5,555 nt of DNA, from positions 1 to 5,555 of the forward strand of contig URYI01000127.1 of NCBI GenBank assembly GCA_900552055.1. The letters are read 5' to 3'. The translations under genes were made by a program, and so were the position numbers. Positions 1-5,555 of this stretch are shown piece after piece. Positions within the stretch are counted from its first letter, which is position 1, and each line of letters begins with the position of its first letter. The notes under the pieces are model-generated. The model made no database searches and was not told where the DNA came from. It was given only the letters and a program-made list of their open reading frames with translations. The DNA comes from an uncultured Eubacteriales bacterium (GTDB taxonomy: Bacteria; Bacillota; Clostridia; Christensenellales; QALW01).

Positions 1-78
1 GCAGAAAATGCCGAAATCAGACCGCTGGAGGCGTGTATCCCCTTGTCAATTTAGGGTATAGACAACGGATAAAACTAT

Positions 79-145
79 TGTCTGCCGCCGCTGCAGGATT
101 GGGAAGGAGTATTTTCGGCGGCAGGCGCCGTTCTGCGCGGCAGGC
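79..145. repeat. GC-rich inverted repeat plus 9-bp direct repeat (possible terminator or attenuator)
   Basis: CTGCCGCCG at 82-90 is perfectly complementary to CGGCGGCAG at 116-124, with a 25-base loop. Two G-U pairs and one G-C pair extend the stem to 79-90/116-127. The nonamer GCGGCAGGC occurs at 118-126 and again at 137-145, so the left arm (80-88) could pair with either copy. A small stem, 127-130 with 138-141, lies between them, and TTTT follows at 146-149. This could be the terminator of an upstream gene or a pair of alternative structures in a leader. The T-run is short and the loop is long, so function is unproven; the repeats themselves are seen directly. Confidence 0.45.
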
Positions 146-148
146 TTT

Positions 149-202
149 TGTGATAATTATATAAAAAAATAAAGGAATGGGGGAATAATAGGAGAATATA
201 AT
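149..202 (+). promoter_or_regulatory. Candidate promoter region for the phoH operon
   Basis: Two -10-like elements lie in an A/T-rich stretch. A consensus TATAAT sits at 197-202, about 67 bases before the phoH start, but its expected -35 position (about 174-179) reads GGAATG, a poor match to TTGACA. TGTGATAAT at 149-157 resembles an extended -10 (TGn followed by GATAAT), also without a good -35. Either could start the operon transcript, but A/T-rich DNA yields such matches by chance. The operon could also be read through from an upstream gene outside the window. Confidence 0.3.
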
Positions 203-217
203 ATAAGGTTAATTTTA

Positions 218-246
218 CCCTCGTGCGTGATTTAGGCATAAGAGGG
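218..246 (+). other. Imperfect leader hairpin just upstream of the phoH ribosome binding site
   Basis: CCCTC at 218-222 pairs with GAGGG at 242-246. Inside it, GTGC at 223-226 pairs with GCAT at 236-239 through one G-U and three Watson-Crick pairs. This leaves a two-base bulge (240-241) and a nine-base loop (227-235). No T-run follows, so it is not an intrinsic terminator. If transcription starts near 209, the hairpin lies near the 5' end of the mRNA and about 12 bases ahead of the GGGAG ribosome binding site at 259-263. It could affect mRNA stability or translation, but a chance stem of this size is possible. Confidence 0.25.
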
Positions 247-268
247 CTTATTAAATCTGGGAGAATAG

Positions 269-1228
269 ATGGATACTGAAGATAAAATTTATATACCCAT
301 AGAGGATGTCAGCTTAACAAGCGCTCTGTTTGGGCAGTATGACGAAAATATCCGGGTCATAGAGGATGAAATAAACGTCCGCGTAAGCATGGAGTCGGAC
401 AATATAGTCATTTCGGGCGAAGAAGAAGCGGCTTCCCTGGCTGGCACTGTCATAAACAGGCTTATAATACTCCTGCGTAAGGGCGAACGCATAGATAAAT
501 CCCGCATACGCTATGCCATAGAGCTGGCCGCTGAGGGCAGGGACGAGCTTATTGAGGAGATAATGAGCGATGTTGTCGCCATTACCTACCGAGGCAAGCA
601 GATAAAGTCCAAGACTCTCGGTCAGCAGAAATATGTTTCGGCCATGAAGAACAATACAATAACCTTCGGCATAGGCCCCGCGGGTACGGGAAAAACCTAT
701 CTTGCTATGGCTATGGCGGTTATGGCGTTTAAAAATAAAGAGGTAGCGCGCATAGTGCTTACCCGTCCGGCTGTGGAAGCGGGCGAAAAACTGGGATTTC
801 TGCCCGGCGATTTGCAGCATAAGGTGGATCCGTACCTAAGGCCTCTTTACGATGCGCTTTACGAAATGATGGGCATGGAATCCTATCAGAAACTGGCCGA
901 GAGGGGAGTTATAGAGGTTGCGCCCCTTGCCTATATGCGCGGGCGGACGCTGAACGAGTCCTTTATAATCCTGGACGAGGCTCAGAACACCACAATAGAG
1001 CAGATGAAAATGTTTTTAACCCGTCTGGGGGACGGCTCGCGCATGGTGGTAACGGGGGATTTAACCCAGGTGGATCTGCCTCCGGGCAAGCTTTCAGGGC
1101 TTAAGCACGCTTCTCAGATACTTACCGATATAGAAGGCATTGCCATCTGTCAGCTTACCCATAAGGACGTTGTAAGGCATGAACTGGTGCAGAACATCAT
1201 AAAGGCTTATGATAAGCGGTCTAGATAA
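269..1228 (+). CDS. phoH: PhoH family ATPase
   Basis: This 319-residue protein is a full-length PhoH/PhoL-type P-loop ATPase, a cytoplasmic protein linked in its family to RNA metabolism and, by neighbourhood, to YbeY-dependent ribosome maturation; its exact substrate is not settled. Residues 1-100 form the N-terminal domain, usually described as KH-like. The ATPase core follows: Walker A GPAGTGKT at 136-143 (Lys142, Thr143), the RPAVEAGEKLGFLPGD signature at 166-181, Walker B FIILDEAQN at 232-240 (Asp236, Glu237), and the VTGDLTQVDLP segment at 261-271. The late HKDVVRH motif at 298-304 contributes Arg303. All key residues are present. The ATG is preceded by GGGAG at 259-263, five bases away. 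It is the first gene of the operon, 12 bases before pgpH. Family assignment is very secure. Confidence 0.97.
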   Translation: MDTEDKIYIPIEDVSLTSALFGQYDENIRVIEDEINVRVSMESDNIVISGEEEAASLAGTVINRLIILLRKGERIDKSRIRYAIELAAEGRDELIEEIMSDVVAITYRGKQIKSKTLGQQKYVSAMKNNTITFGIGPAGTGKTYLAMAMAVMAFKNKEVARIVLTRPAVEAGEKLGFLPGDLQHKVDPYLRPLYDALYEMMGMESYQKLAERGVIEVAPLAYMRGRTLNESFIILDEAQNTTIEQMKMFLTRLGDGSRMVVTGDLTQVDLPPGKLSGLKHASQILTDIEGIAICQLTHKDVVRHELVQNIIKAYDKRSR

Positions 1229-1233
1229 GAGGG
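1229..1233 (+). promoter_or_regulatory. Ribosome binding site supporting the GTG start of pgpH
   Basis: GAGGG lies seven bases before the GTG at 1241 and overlaps the last base of the phoH stop codon region (TAA at 1226-1228). The spacing and position favour GTG as the true start. The first in-frame ATG inside the gene is the Met at residue 96, well past the first membrane helix. Confidence 0.75.
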
Positions 1234-1240
1234 ATTAAAA

Positions 1241-3496
1241 GTGAGCGAAAACAGCCGGGAAAAAAATAACGAGAAAGAAAAACAGGATAACGGCGCAAAG
1301 AAGGAAAAGCGGCGCGGAGAAAGGAAGTATAAAAAGCGTACGGGCATAAAGGCTGCGTGCGTTTTGGTTGCTTTGGTATGCTGCGCGGCTTCTATCGCCA
1401 TAGTGTGCGCTGGCATAACTCCTGAAAGGTATGATTTAAGCCTGGGCCAGAGCGCGACGGCGGATATAGTTGCCACCAAGGACATTGAAGATACCATTAC
1501 AACCGAGCAGAACCGTCAGGCGGCAATGGACGCGGTGCAGACGGTATACGTTTTGGACACGGACAAGGCTGAAACCTGCCTCCAGAATATGGCGACTGCC
1601 TTTGACAGCATTGTTTCGGTTCACGACCAGGGAGTAGAGCACAGGGAGCAGTGGGAGGAAGCCAATCCTGGCGGGACATATGTGCCCACCACGGCATATA
1701 TAAACGAGCTTATAAAAATTATTGAGCGGGACGGCGCGGGGATAGAAGCGGATCAGGAGCTGGTGCTTAATATTATTGATACTGATTCTGCCCATATTGA
1801 AGAAATAAGGCTGCTGGTAATGGCGGCCGCCAGGAATGTGTTTAACGCCGGCCTGAAGCAGGAGGATTTAAGGAGTCAGCGCGATTATATAATAGGAAAT
1901 ATTTTCACCGAGGACAACGGGGATGTAATGCTCACAGTTTCAAGGCGCATACTGGATAAATATATGGAAGCCAATTCCCTGCCCGACGAGAGCGCTACCG
2001 AGCTGGCGCGGGCCGAAGCGGCCGCTCAGGTGGAAAGCGTAGTTTATAAAAAAGGGCATTATATTGTGCGCACAGGGGATATAATTACTCAGGCGCAGCT
2101 TGAAATGCTTGGAGAATTAGGCCTTTTAAGCAACCAGGAAATAGATATAAGCATGTATGTCGGCGTGGCCGCGCTTATTCTGATAATGCTGGCCATAGTA
2201 GCCGTCTATCTTTACATATATGAGCGCCGCATGCTGCGCAGTGTACGGAACGTCCTGCTTTTGAGCATTATAATAGTTTTGATGCTGCTTATTGATTATC
2301 TGCTTTTGGATGTAGAGACCAATCTGGTTCAGGTATATTATGCCACCATGCTCATAGGGATACTGCTCAAGACCAGGCTGGCTTTAATAACCAATCTTGT
2401 CCTGTCGGTTATTACCGGCATGATGCTTTCGGATACTACCGGCATGTTCCCTATTCAGGCCATATTGTTTATAATAGTGAGCCTTATAAGCGGTACGGCG
2501 GCCGCTTATATGTGCGCAAAGCCCATGCACCGCATGCGCATAATGGGCACTGGGCTTTTAGTGGGCGGCGTTGGAGCTTTAACCTCTTTATGCGTAGGGC
2601 TTATAATATACGACAGCGCAGCCAGCGCTCTTGAAGGGGCGCTCTGGCCTCTTATTAACGGTGTGGCCAGCGCCGTGCTGTGCGTGGGCACTCTGCCCCT
2701 TTGGGAGCTGGCATTTGATATTCAGACGCCTACTAAGCTGCTGGAACTTACCAATCCCAATAGTCCTCTGCTCCGCAGGCTGGCCCTGGAAGCGCCGGGC
2801 ACCTACCATCACAGCATAGTGGTGGCCAATCTGGCCGAGAGCGCCGCGGACGCTATTGGAGCAAATGCTATGCTGGTGCGCGCGGGCGCCTATTATCATG
2901 ACGTCGGGAAGCTCAGCGCGCCCGAAGCGTTTACTGAGAACCAAACTGACAAGAGCAAGAGCATCCACAATATGCTTACTCCCGTCGAAAGCGCGGCGTT
3001 GATACGCTCCCATACCATTGAAGGGGAAGAACTGGCTGAAAAATATAAACTGCCTAAACCTATAAGAGACATTATAAGGCAGCATCATGGGACCTCCACA
3101 ATTAATTATTTTTATGCGCAGGCGCTTGAACAGGATGAAAATGTCAATATAGAGGATTTCAAATATCCCGGCCCCAAACCCACGAGCAAGGAAGCCGCGC
3201 TTATAATGCTGGCGGACAGCGTAGAGGCGGCGGTGCGCTCCCTGCCTGACAAATCGCCCGAAAAGGTGAAAGAGCGGATCCTTAAGCTTATAAAGGAACG
3301 GGTGGCCGCAGGGGAATTGGATCAATGCGATATTTCCATGCTGGAACTGAATAAGGTTGCTGAAGAGTTCGCGCAGGCTCTGGGTGCGGTGCATCACGAG
3401 AGAGTGGAGTATCCTGATTTGGATAAAGCGCTTGCGGACAACAGGGCTAAAAAGCATTATCCGGAGTTTAGAAAAAATGACGATAGAAATAGTTGA
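1241..3496 (+). CDS. pgpH: Cyclic di-AMP phosphodiesterase PgpH (7TM-HD family, YqfF)
   Basis: This 751-residue membrane protein matches PgpH, which hydrolyses c-di-AMP to 5'-pApA in the cytoplasm. A highly charged basic N-terminus (1-35) precedes membrane helix 1 (about 36-58). An extracellular 7TMR-HDED domain follows (about 60-302), then seven helices (roughly 303-326, 336-356, 363-376, 379-397, 403-424, 434-457, 465-487). The linker TPTKLLELTNPNSPLLRRL (497-515) leads into the cytoplasmic HD domain. Its likely metal ligands and catalytic residues are His524 in APGTYHHS, His553-Asp554 in YYHDVGK, His591 in SHTIEGEEL, His615-His616 in RQHHGTS and Asp659 in LADSVEAAVRS. The domain also has the family segment FKYPGPK (640-646). 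Everything expected for activity is present. Translation starts at GTG. The 3' end overlaps ybeY by 20 bases. The c-di-AMP role is inferred from the family. Confidence 0.95.
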   Translation: MSENSREKNNEKEKQDNGAKKEKRRGERKYKKRTGIKAACVLVALVCCAASIAIVCAGITPERYDLSLGQSATADIVATKDIEDTITTEQNRQAAMDAVQTVYVLDTDKAETCLQNMATAFDSIVSVHDQGVEHREQWEEANPGGTYVPTTAYINELIKIIERDGAGIEADQELVLNIIDTDSAHIEEIRLLVMAAARNVFNAGLKQEDLRSQRDYIIGNIFTEDNGDVMLTVSRRILDKYMEANSLPDESATELARAEAAAQVESVVYKKGHYIVRTGDIITQAQLEMLGELGLLSNQEIDISMYVGVAALILIMLAIVAVYLYIYERRMLRSVRNVLLLSIIIVLMLLIDYLLLDVETNLVQVYYATMLIGILLKTRLALITNLVLSVITGMMLSDTTGMFPIQAILFIIVSLISGTAAAYMCAKPMHRMRIMGTGLLVGGVGALTSLCVGLIIYDSAASALEGALWPLINGVASAVLCVGTLPLWELAFDIQTPTKLLELTNPNSPLLRRLALEAPGTYHHSIVVANLAESAADAIGANAMLVRAGAYYHDVGKLSAPEAFTENQTDKSKSIHNMLTPVESAALIRSHTIEGEELAEKYKLPKPIRDIIRQHHGTSTINYFYAQALEQDENVNIEDFKYPGPKPTSKEAALIMLADSVEAAVRSLPDKSPEKVKERILKLIKERVAAGELDQCDISMLELNKVAEEFAQALGAVHHERVEYPDLDKALADNRAKKHYPEFRKNDDRNS
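3463..3466 (+). promoter_or_regulatory. Ribosome binding site setting the ybeY start inside pgpH
   Basis: GGAG lies inside the pgpH coding sequence, ten bases before the ATG at 3477. The same frame is open back to an upstream ATG at 3357, but those 40 extra codons are out of frame with pgpH, give an Arg/Trp-rich sequence unlike YbeY, and lie wholly within pgpH. The internal start gives the normal YbeY N-terminus. Confidence 0.6.
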
Positions 3497-3974
3497 CGGC
3501 GGCCGCGTGAGGGAAGAATTGGCCCGGCAGCTTGAAAAGGCAATTTCTTTTGCCGTTCAGCAGGAAACGGGCGGAGATAATTTTGAGGTATGCCTGAGCC
3601 TGACAGACGGCGAAGGAATAAGGAAATTAAACTGCGAATACCGTGGAATAGATAAGGAGACGGACGTGCTGTCCTTTCCTTTGCTTGAAAGGGAGCCTGG
3701 CCAGAGGGGCGAATTCTGGGATGAGCAGGATATAGACCCTCAGACTAATGAAGTAATGCTGGGAGATATAGTGCTTTCGGTTGAGGCGGCGCATGCGCAG
3801 GCAGAAGAATATGGCCACAGCTTTGAGAGAGAAGCCGTTTATCTGTGCGTTCACAGCATTCTGCACCTCTTGGGCTACGACCATATCCAGCCTGAGGACA
3901 AGCTATTAATGCGCAGGCGGGAGGAGGAGATAATGGATGCCCTTGGACTGGGAAGAGAAACGGCGGCTCATTAG
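3477..3974 (+). CDS. ybeY: Endoribonuclease YbeY, rRNA maturation factor
   Basis: This 165-residue protein is a UPF0054/YbeY metalloenzyme, a single-strand-specific endoribonuclease known in its family for 16S rRNA 3'-end maturation and 70S ribosome quality control. The zinc site is the H-x3-H-x5-H motif in HSILHLLGYDH, with His126, His130 and His136. The upstream signature LNCEYRGIDKETDVLSFPL (51-69) supplies the conserved Arg56, and LGDIVLS (95-101) is the usual central strand. One oddity is Ser127 directly after the first zinc ligand, where the family normally has Gly (HGxLH). An acidic linker (about 70-94) separates the two conserved halves. The length is normal. The start overlaps the end of pgpH by 20 bases and the 3' end overlaps cdd by 38, which suggests translational coupling. 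Pairing with phoH is typical. Confidence 0.95.
   Translation: MTIEIVDGGRVREELARQLEKAISFAVQQETGGDNFEVCLSLTDGEGIRKLNCEYRGIDKETDVLSFPLLEREPGQRGEFWDEQDIDPQTNEVMLGDIVLSVEAAHAQAEEYGHSFEREAVYLCVHSILHLLGYDHIQPEDKLLMRRREEEIMDALGLGRETAAH
3923..3927 (+). promoter_or_regulatory. Ribosome binding site of cdd within ybeY
   Basis: GGAGG, part of the purine run at 3921-3930, lies nine bases before the cdd ATG at 3937 and inside the last codons of ybeY. A second ATG at 3933 is an internal ybeY methionine in another frame, so it does not start cdd. The strong match and spacing support 3937 as the cdd start. Confidence 0.75.
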
Positions 3975-4338
3975 AGAAGCGCGCAGAGCGGAAAATAACG
4001 CCTATGCGCCTTATTCAGGCTTTAAAGTGGGCGCGGCTCTGCTTTGCGGGGACAACAGCATATACAGAGGCTGTAATGTGGAAAACGCTTCTTACGGGGC
4101 TACGGTATGCGCTGAAAGAAACGCGCTTTTTGCGGCTGTAGCGGACGGGAAAAGGGATTTTAAGGCTCTTGCGGTAGTATGCAGCGGCGAGGATTTTGCT
4201 TACCCCTGCGGCATATGCAGGCAGGTAATAAGCGAATTGGCCGGCGGAGCCCGAATAATACTGGAAAACAGCAGAAATGAAATAAAGGAATACGATATAG
4301 AAGAGCTGCTTCCCGACAGCTTTTACTTACAGAAATAG
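3937..4338 (+). CDS. cdd: Cytidine deaminase
   Basis: This 133-residue protein is a small homotetramer-type cytidine deaminase, which converts cytidine and deoxycytidine to uridine and deoxyuridine in pyrimidine salvage. The zinc ligands are Cys58 in VCAERNAL and Cys91 and Cys94 in PCGICRQ, and Glu60 is the catalytic proton shuttle. The substrate-binding segments YAPYSGFKVGAALL (23-36) and GCNVENASYG (45-54) are intact. Ile93 takes the variable position often filled by Ala in Bacillota. The length matches the family (about 130-136). The gene starts inside ybeY with a 38-base overlap and ends 12 bases before the FemAB-family gene. In many Bacillota a dgkA gene sits between ybeY and cdd; none is present here. 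Function is secure from motifs alone. Confidence 0.97.
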   Translation: MPLDWEEKRRLIREARRAENNAYAPYSGFKVGAALLCGDNSIYRGCNVENASYGATVCAERNALFAAVADGKRDFKALAVVCSGEDFAYPCGICRQVISELAGGARIILENSRNEIKEYDIEELLPDSFYLQK

Positions 4339-4350
4339 CGAGGAATAAAG

Positions 4351-5445
4351 ATGAGGCTGACTACTAAGGAACAGATTGAGGAATATACCAATTTTGCAGT
4401 TGCGCATGAGCGTTCTCATACATTGCAGTCCTATGAATGGGGATTGGTAAAAAGCAACTGGATAAATGAATATGTGCTGGTTAGGGATTCAGAGGGCAGC
4501 ATTAAGGCGAGCTTAAGCATACTGCTGCGCAAGACACCGCTGCTGAATCTCTATTATATGTATGCTCCGCGCGGCCCTATATGCGATTTGCATGACAAGG
4601 AAGCGTTAAAAAGCATAGCTGACGGCGCGCGGGAAATAGCCAAAAAATATAACGGCATAGCTTTAAAGATAGATACCGATGCGCCTGCGTCTGACCTGGA
4701 ATATGTTGAGAATATGAAAGCGCTGGGCTTTAAGCTGCGCAATGATTATACCAACCTTGAAGGTGTTCAGGCCAGATTTGATATGCGAATAGATATTAAG
4801 GACAAAACGCCTGAGCAGATAATGGCCGCTTTTCACAGTAAGACCAGATATAACGTCCGGCTGGCGCAGAAAAGGGGCGTGGAGATAAAAGTAGGCAGCA
4901 GGGAGGATATACCTGTCTTTTACGAGCTCATGGTGGAGACGGGCAAGCGGGACGGCTTCGTCGTGCGGGACATTAATTATTTTTATAAGCTTTACGACTG
5001 TCTTGGTCCTAAATATCACAGGCTTTTTCTGGCTTATTACAACGGAGTGCCTGTTGCGGGTTCGGTCTGTACGGTTTATGGAAGCAAATGCCTTTATTTG
5101 TACGGCGCCTCCAGCAATCAGTACCGAAATACAATGGCGGCGTATCTGATACAGTGGTCAATGATACTTTGGGCAGTTGAAAATAAGTGCCATTATTACG
5201 ATCTTATGGGGGTGCCCGGCAATATTGAGGATGAAAACAATCCTATTTACGGCCTGTACCGCTTTAAAAAGGGATTTGGAGGAGAGATGTGGGAGTTTGT
5301 AGGGGAGTTTGATATGGTATATAAACCATTCTGGAACTGGGGCTTTAATCTTGTCGAGCGCTCGCGCAAGACGCTCAGGCATTCCTTTTCTCACTTTAAG
5401 GCGGGCCTTAGAAAACGCCTGGCCGGGAAAAAGAAGAACGGCTGA
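4351..5445 (+). CDS. FemAB-family peptidoglycan peptidyltransferase (FemX-like)
   Basis: This 364-residue protein belongs to the FemA/FemB/FemX/MurM family (COG2348-type), which transfers an amino acid from aminoacyl-tRNA to the stem peptide of lipid II or its precursor, starting or extending the interpeptide bridge. It should act in the cytoplasm at the inner membrane face. Two GNAT-like halves are suggested. Recognisable segments are LQSYEWGLVKS (25-35), YMYAPRGP (69-76), FHSKTRYNVRLAQKRGV (161-177), LYGASS (250-255), YDLMGVPG (283-290) and YRFKKGFGG (303-311). No long coiled-coil arm of the FemA type is evident, so it looks closer to compact FemX-like enzymes. The C-terminus (337-363) is strongly basic and could contact membrane or tRNA. 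GAGGA at 4340-4344 precedes the ATG by six bases. Which amino acid and tRNA it uses cannot be read from the sequence. Confidence 0.88.
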   Translation: MRLTTKEQIEEYTNFAVAHERSHTLQSYEWGLVKSNWINEYVLVRDSEGSIKASLSILLRKTPLLNLYYMYAPRGPICDLHDKEALKSIADGAREIAKKYNGIALKIDTDAPASDLEYVENMKALGFKLRNDYTNLEGVQARFDMRIDIKDKTPEQIMAAFHSKTRYNVRLAQKRGVEIKVGSREDIPVFYELMVETGKRDGFVVRDINYFYKLYDCLGPKYHRLFLAYYNGVPVAGSVCTVYGSKCLYLYGASSNQYRNTMAAYLIQWSMILWAVENKCHYYDLMGVPGNIEDENNPIYGLYRFKKGFGGEMWEFVGEFDMVYKPFWNWGFNLVERSRKTLRHSFSHFKAGLRKRLAGKKKNG

Positions 5446-5501
5446 GGCGGTAACTTGGCTTGAAAATAGAGCGGACTATTTTTCAGCGCATTTCCTCCCC
5501 G
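5446..5501 (+). other. Short 3' spacer between the last gene and the terminator
   Basis: These 56 bases follow the TGA of the FemAB-family gene. No ribosome binding site with a start codon, and no further coding signal, is visible. The stretch is probably the 3' untranslated end of the operon mRNA. Confidence 0.6.
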
Positions 5502-5555
5502 CTTAAATAAAAGGCAGACGCCGGGCTTTAGCCCGGCGTCTGCCTTTTATTTAAG
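5502..5555. terminator. Strong, probably bidirectional intrinsic terminator
   Basis: The arms 5502-5526 and 5531-5555 are perfect reverse complements over 25 bp, with a TTTA loop at 5527-5530. The core (about 5513-5526 with 5531-5544) is GC-rich, with GCCGGGC at the top of the stem. On the + strand the core is followed by TTTTATTT at 5545-5552. The left arm carries the matching AAATAAAA, so the minus-strand transcript also ends in a U-rich run. This fits a terminator shared by the operon and a convergent gene to the right, which lies outside the window. The palindrome reaches the last base of the window and may be longer. Confidence 0.93.

Larger units (their letters stand above)
1..268. other. 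Non-coding leader upstream of phoH, with no supported gene
   Basis: No convincing gene lies here. From the left edge, frame 1 closes at the TAG at 52-54 after 17 codons, and frame 2 closes at 59-61. Frame 3 stays open to a TAA near 162-164, but its product is a low-complexity Ala/Arg/Gly stretch that I do not recognise. In many Clostridia the gene ahead of phoH is the sporulation gene yqfD. The 17-codon tail in frame 1 could be the end of such a gene but is too short to identify. The region splits into a GC-rich block with repeats (about 79-145), an A/T-rich block with promoter-like hexamers (about 146-216), and a hairpin next to the phoH ribosome binding site. Confidence 0.6.

Noticed and set aside
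1..54. Seventeen open codons running in from the left edge, ending at TAG, as the tail of an upstream yqfD-like gene
   Set aside because: The position fits the usual neighbour of phoH, but the short peptide shows no recognisable motif, and another frame is open for longer. It cannot be supported as a gene.
43..74. Possible promoter TTGTCA at 43-48 with GATAAA at 69-74
   Set aside because: The spacing is 20 bases, longer than normal, and the -10 match is poor.
3..164. Frame 3 open from the left edge for about 53 codons
   Set aside because: The product is Ala/Arg/Gly-rich, resembles no family I know, and runs through the GC-rich repeat block. It is probably a chance opening.
2588..3457. Long minus-strand open frame of 289 codons opposite pgpH
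   Set aside because: It lies wholly opposite the well-supported HD domain of PgpH, has no ribosome binding site I can see, and its composition is that of an antisense shadow.
3357..3476. Upstream extension of ybeY by 40 codons
   Set aside because: The extension lies inside pgpH, gives an Arg/Trp-rich sequence unlike YbeY, and the internal ATG at 3477 has its own GGAG and the normal YbeY N-terminus.
5309..5506. A 65-codon plus-strand frame overlapping the 3' end of the FemAB-family gene
   Set aside because: Most of it is an out-of-frame reading of the FemAB gene, the product is unrecognised, and it ends just ahead of the terminator stem.

Overview
The window reads as one five-gene operon on the + strand: phoH, pgpH, ybeY, cdd and a FemAB-family peptidyltransferase gene, closed by a strong terminator at the right edge. 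A non-coding leader fills the first 268 bases. The run phoH, pgpH (yqfF), ybeY, cdd is a well-known order in Bacillota, where dgkA often lies between ybeY and cdd, and era often follows. The protein sequences, the FemAB gene and the GGAG-type ribosome binding sites fit a Clostridia-like Bacillota of moderate GC content. I cannot name the genus. Isoleucine is coded mainly by ATA, which is unusual at this base composition and is shared by the first and last genes.

Region by region: bases 1-268 hold no gene I can support. They contain a GC-rich block with inverted and direct repeats (79-145), an A/T-rich stretch with promoter-like hexamers (about 149-202), and a small imperfect hairpin (218-246) just ahead of the phoH ribosome binding site. 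The genes follow with almost no gaps: phoH (269-1228), 12 bases, pgpH (1241-3496, GTG start), a 20-base overlap, ybeY (3477-3974), a 38-base overlap, cdd (3937-4338), 12 bases, then the FemAB-family gene (4351-5445). A perfect 25-bp inverted repeat with a 4-base loop (5502-5555) ends the operon and can probably terminate transcription from both sides.

The genes combine housekeeping roles. PhoH and YbeY belong to RNA metabolism and ribosome maturation, PgpH degrades cyclic di-AMP at the membrane, Cdd salvages cytidine, and the FemAB-like enzyme probably adds an amino acid to the peptidoglycan stem peptide using aminoacyl-tRNA. The last gene is the accessory-looking member. It replaces the dgkA/era portion of the usual cluster and puts a cell-wall enzyme in the same transcript as a c-di-AMP phosphodiesterase. 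I see no mobile element, CRISPR array, tRNA or rRNA. Apart from the 3' gene, the leader repeats and the codon bias, this is an ordinary core-genome region, and I find no convincing novel system.
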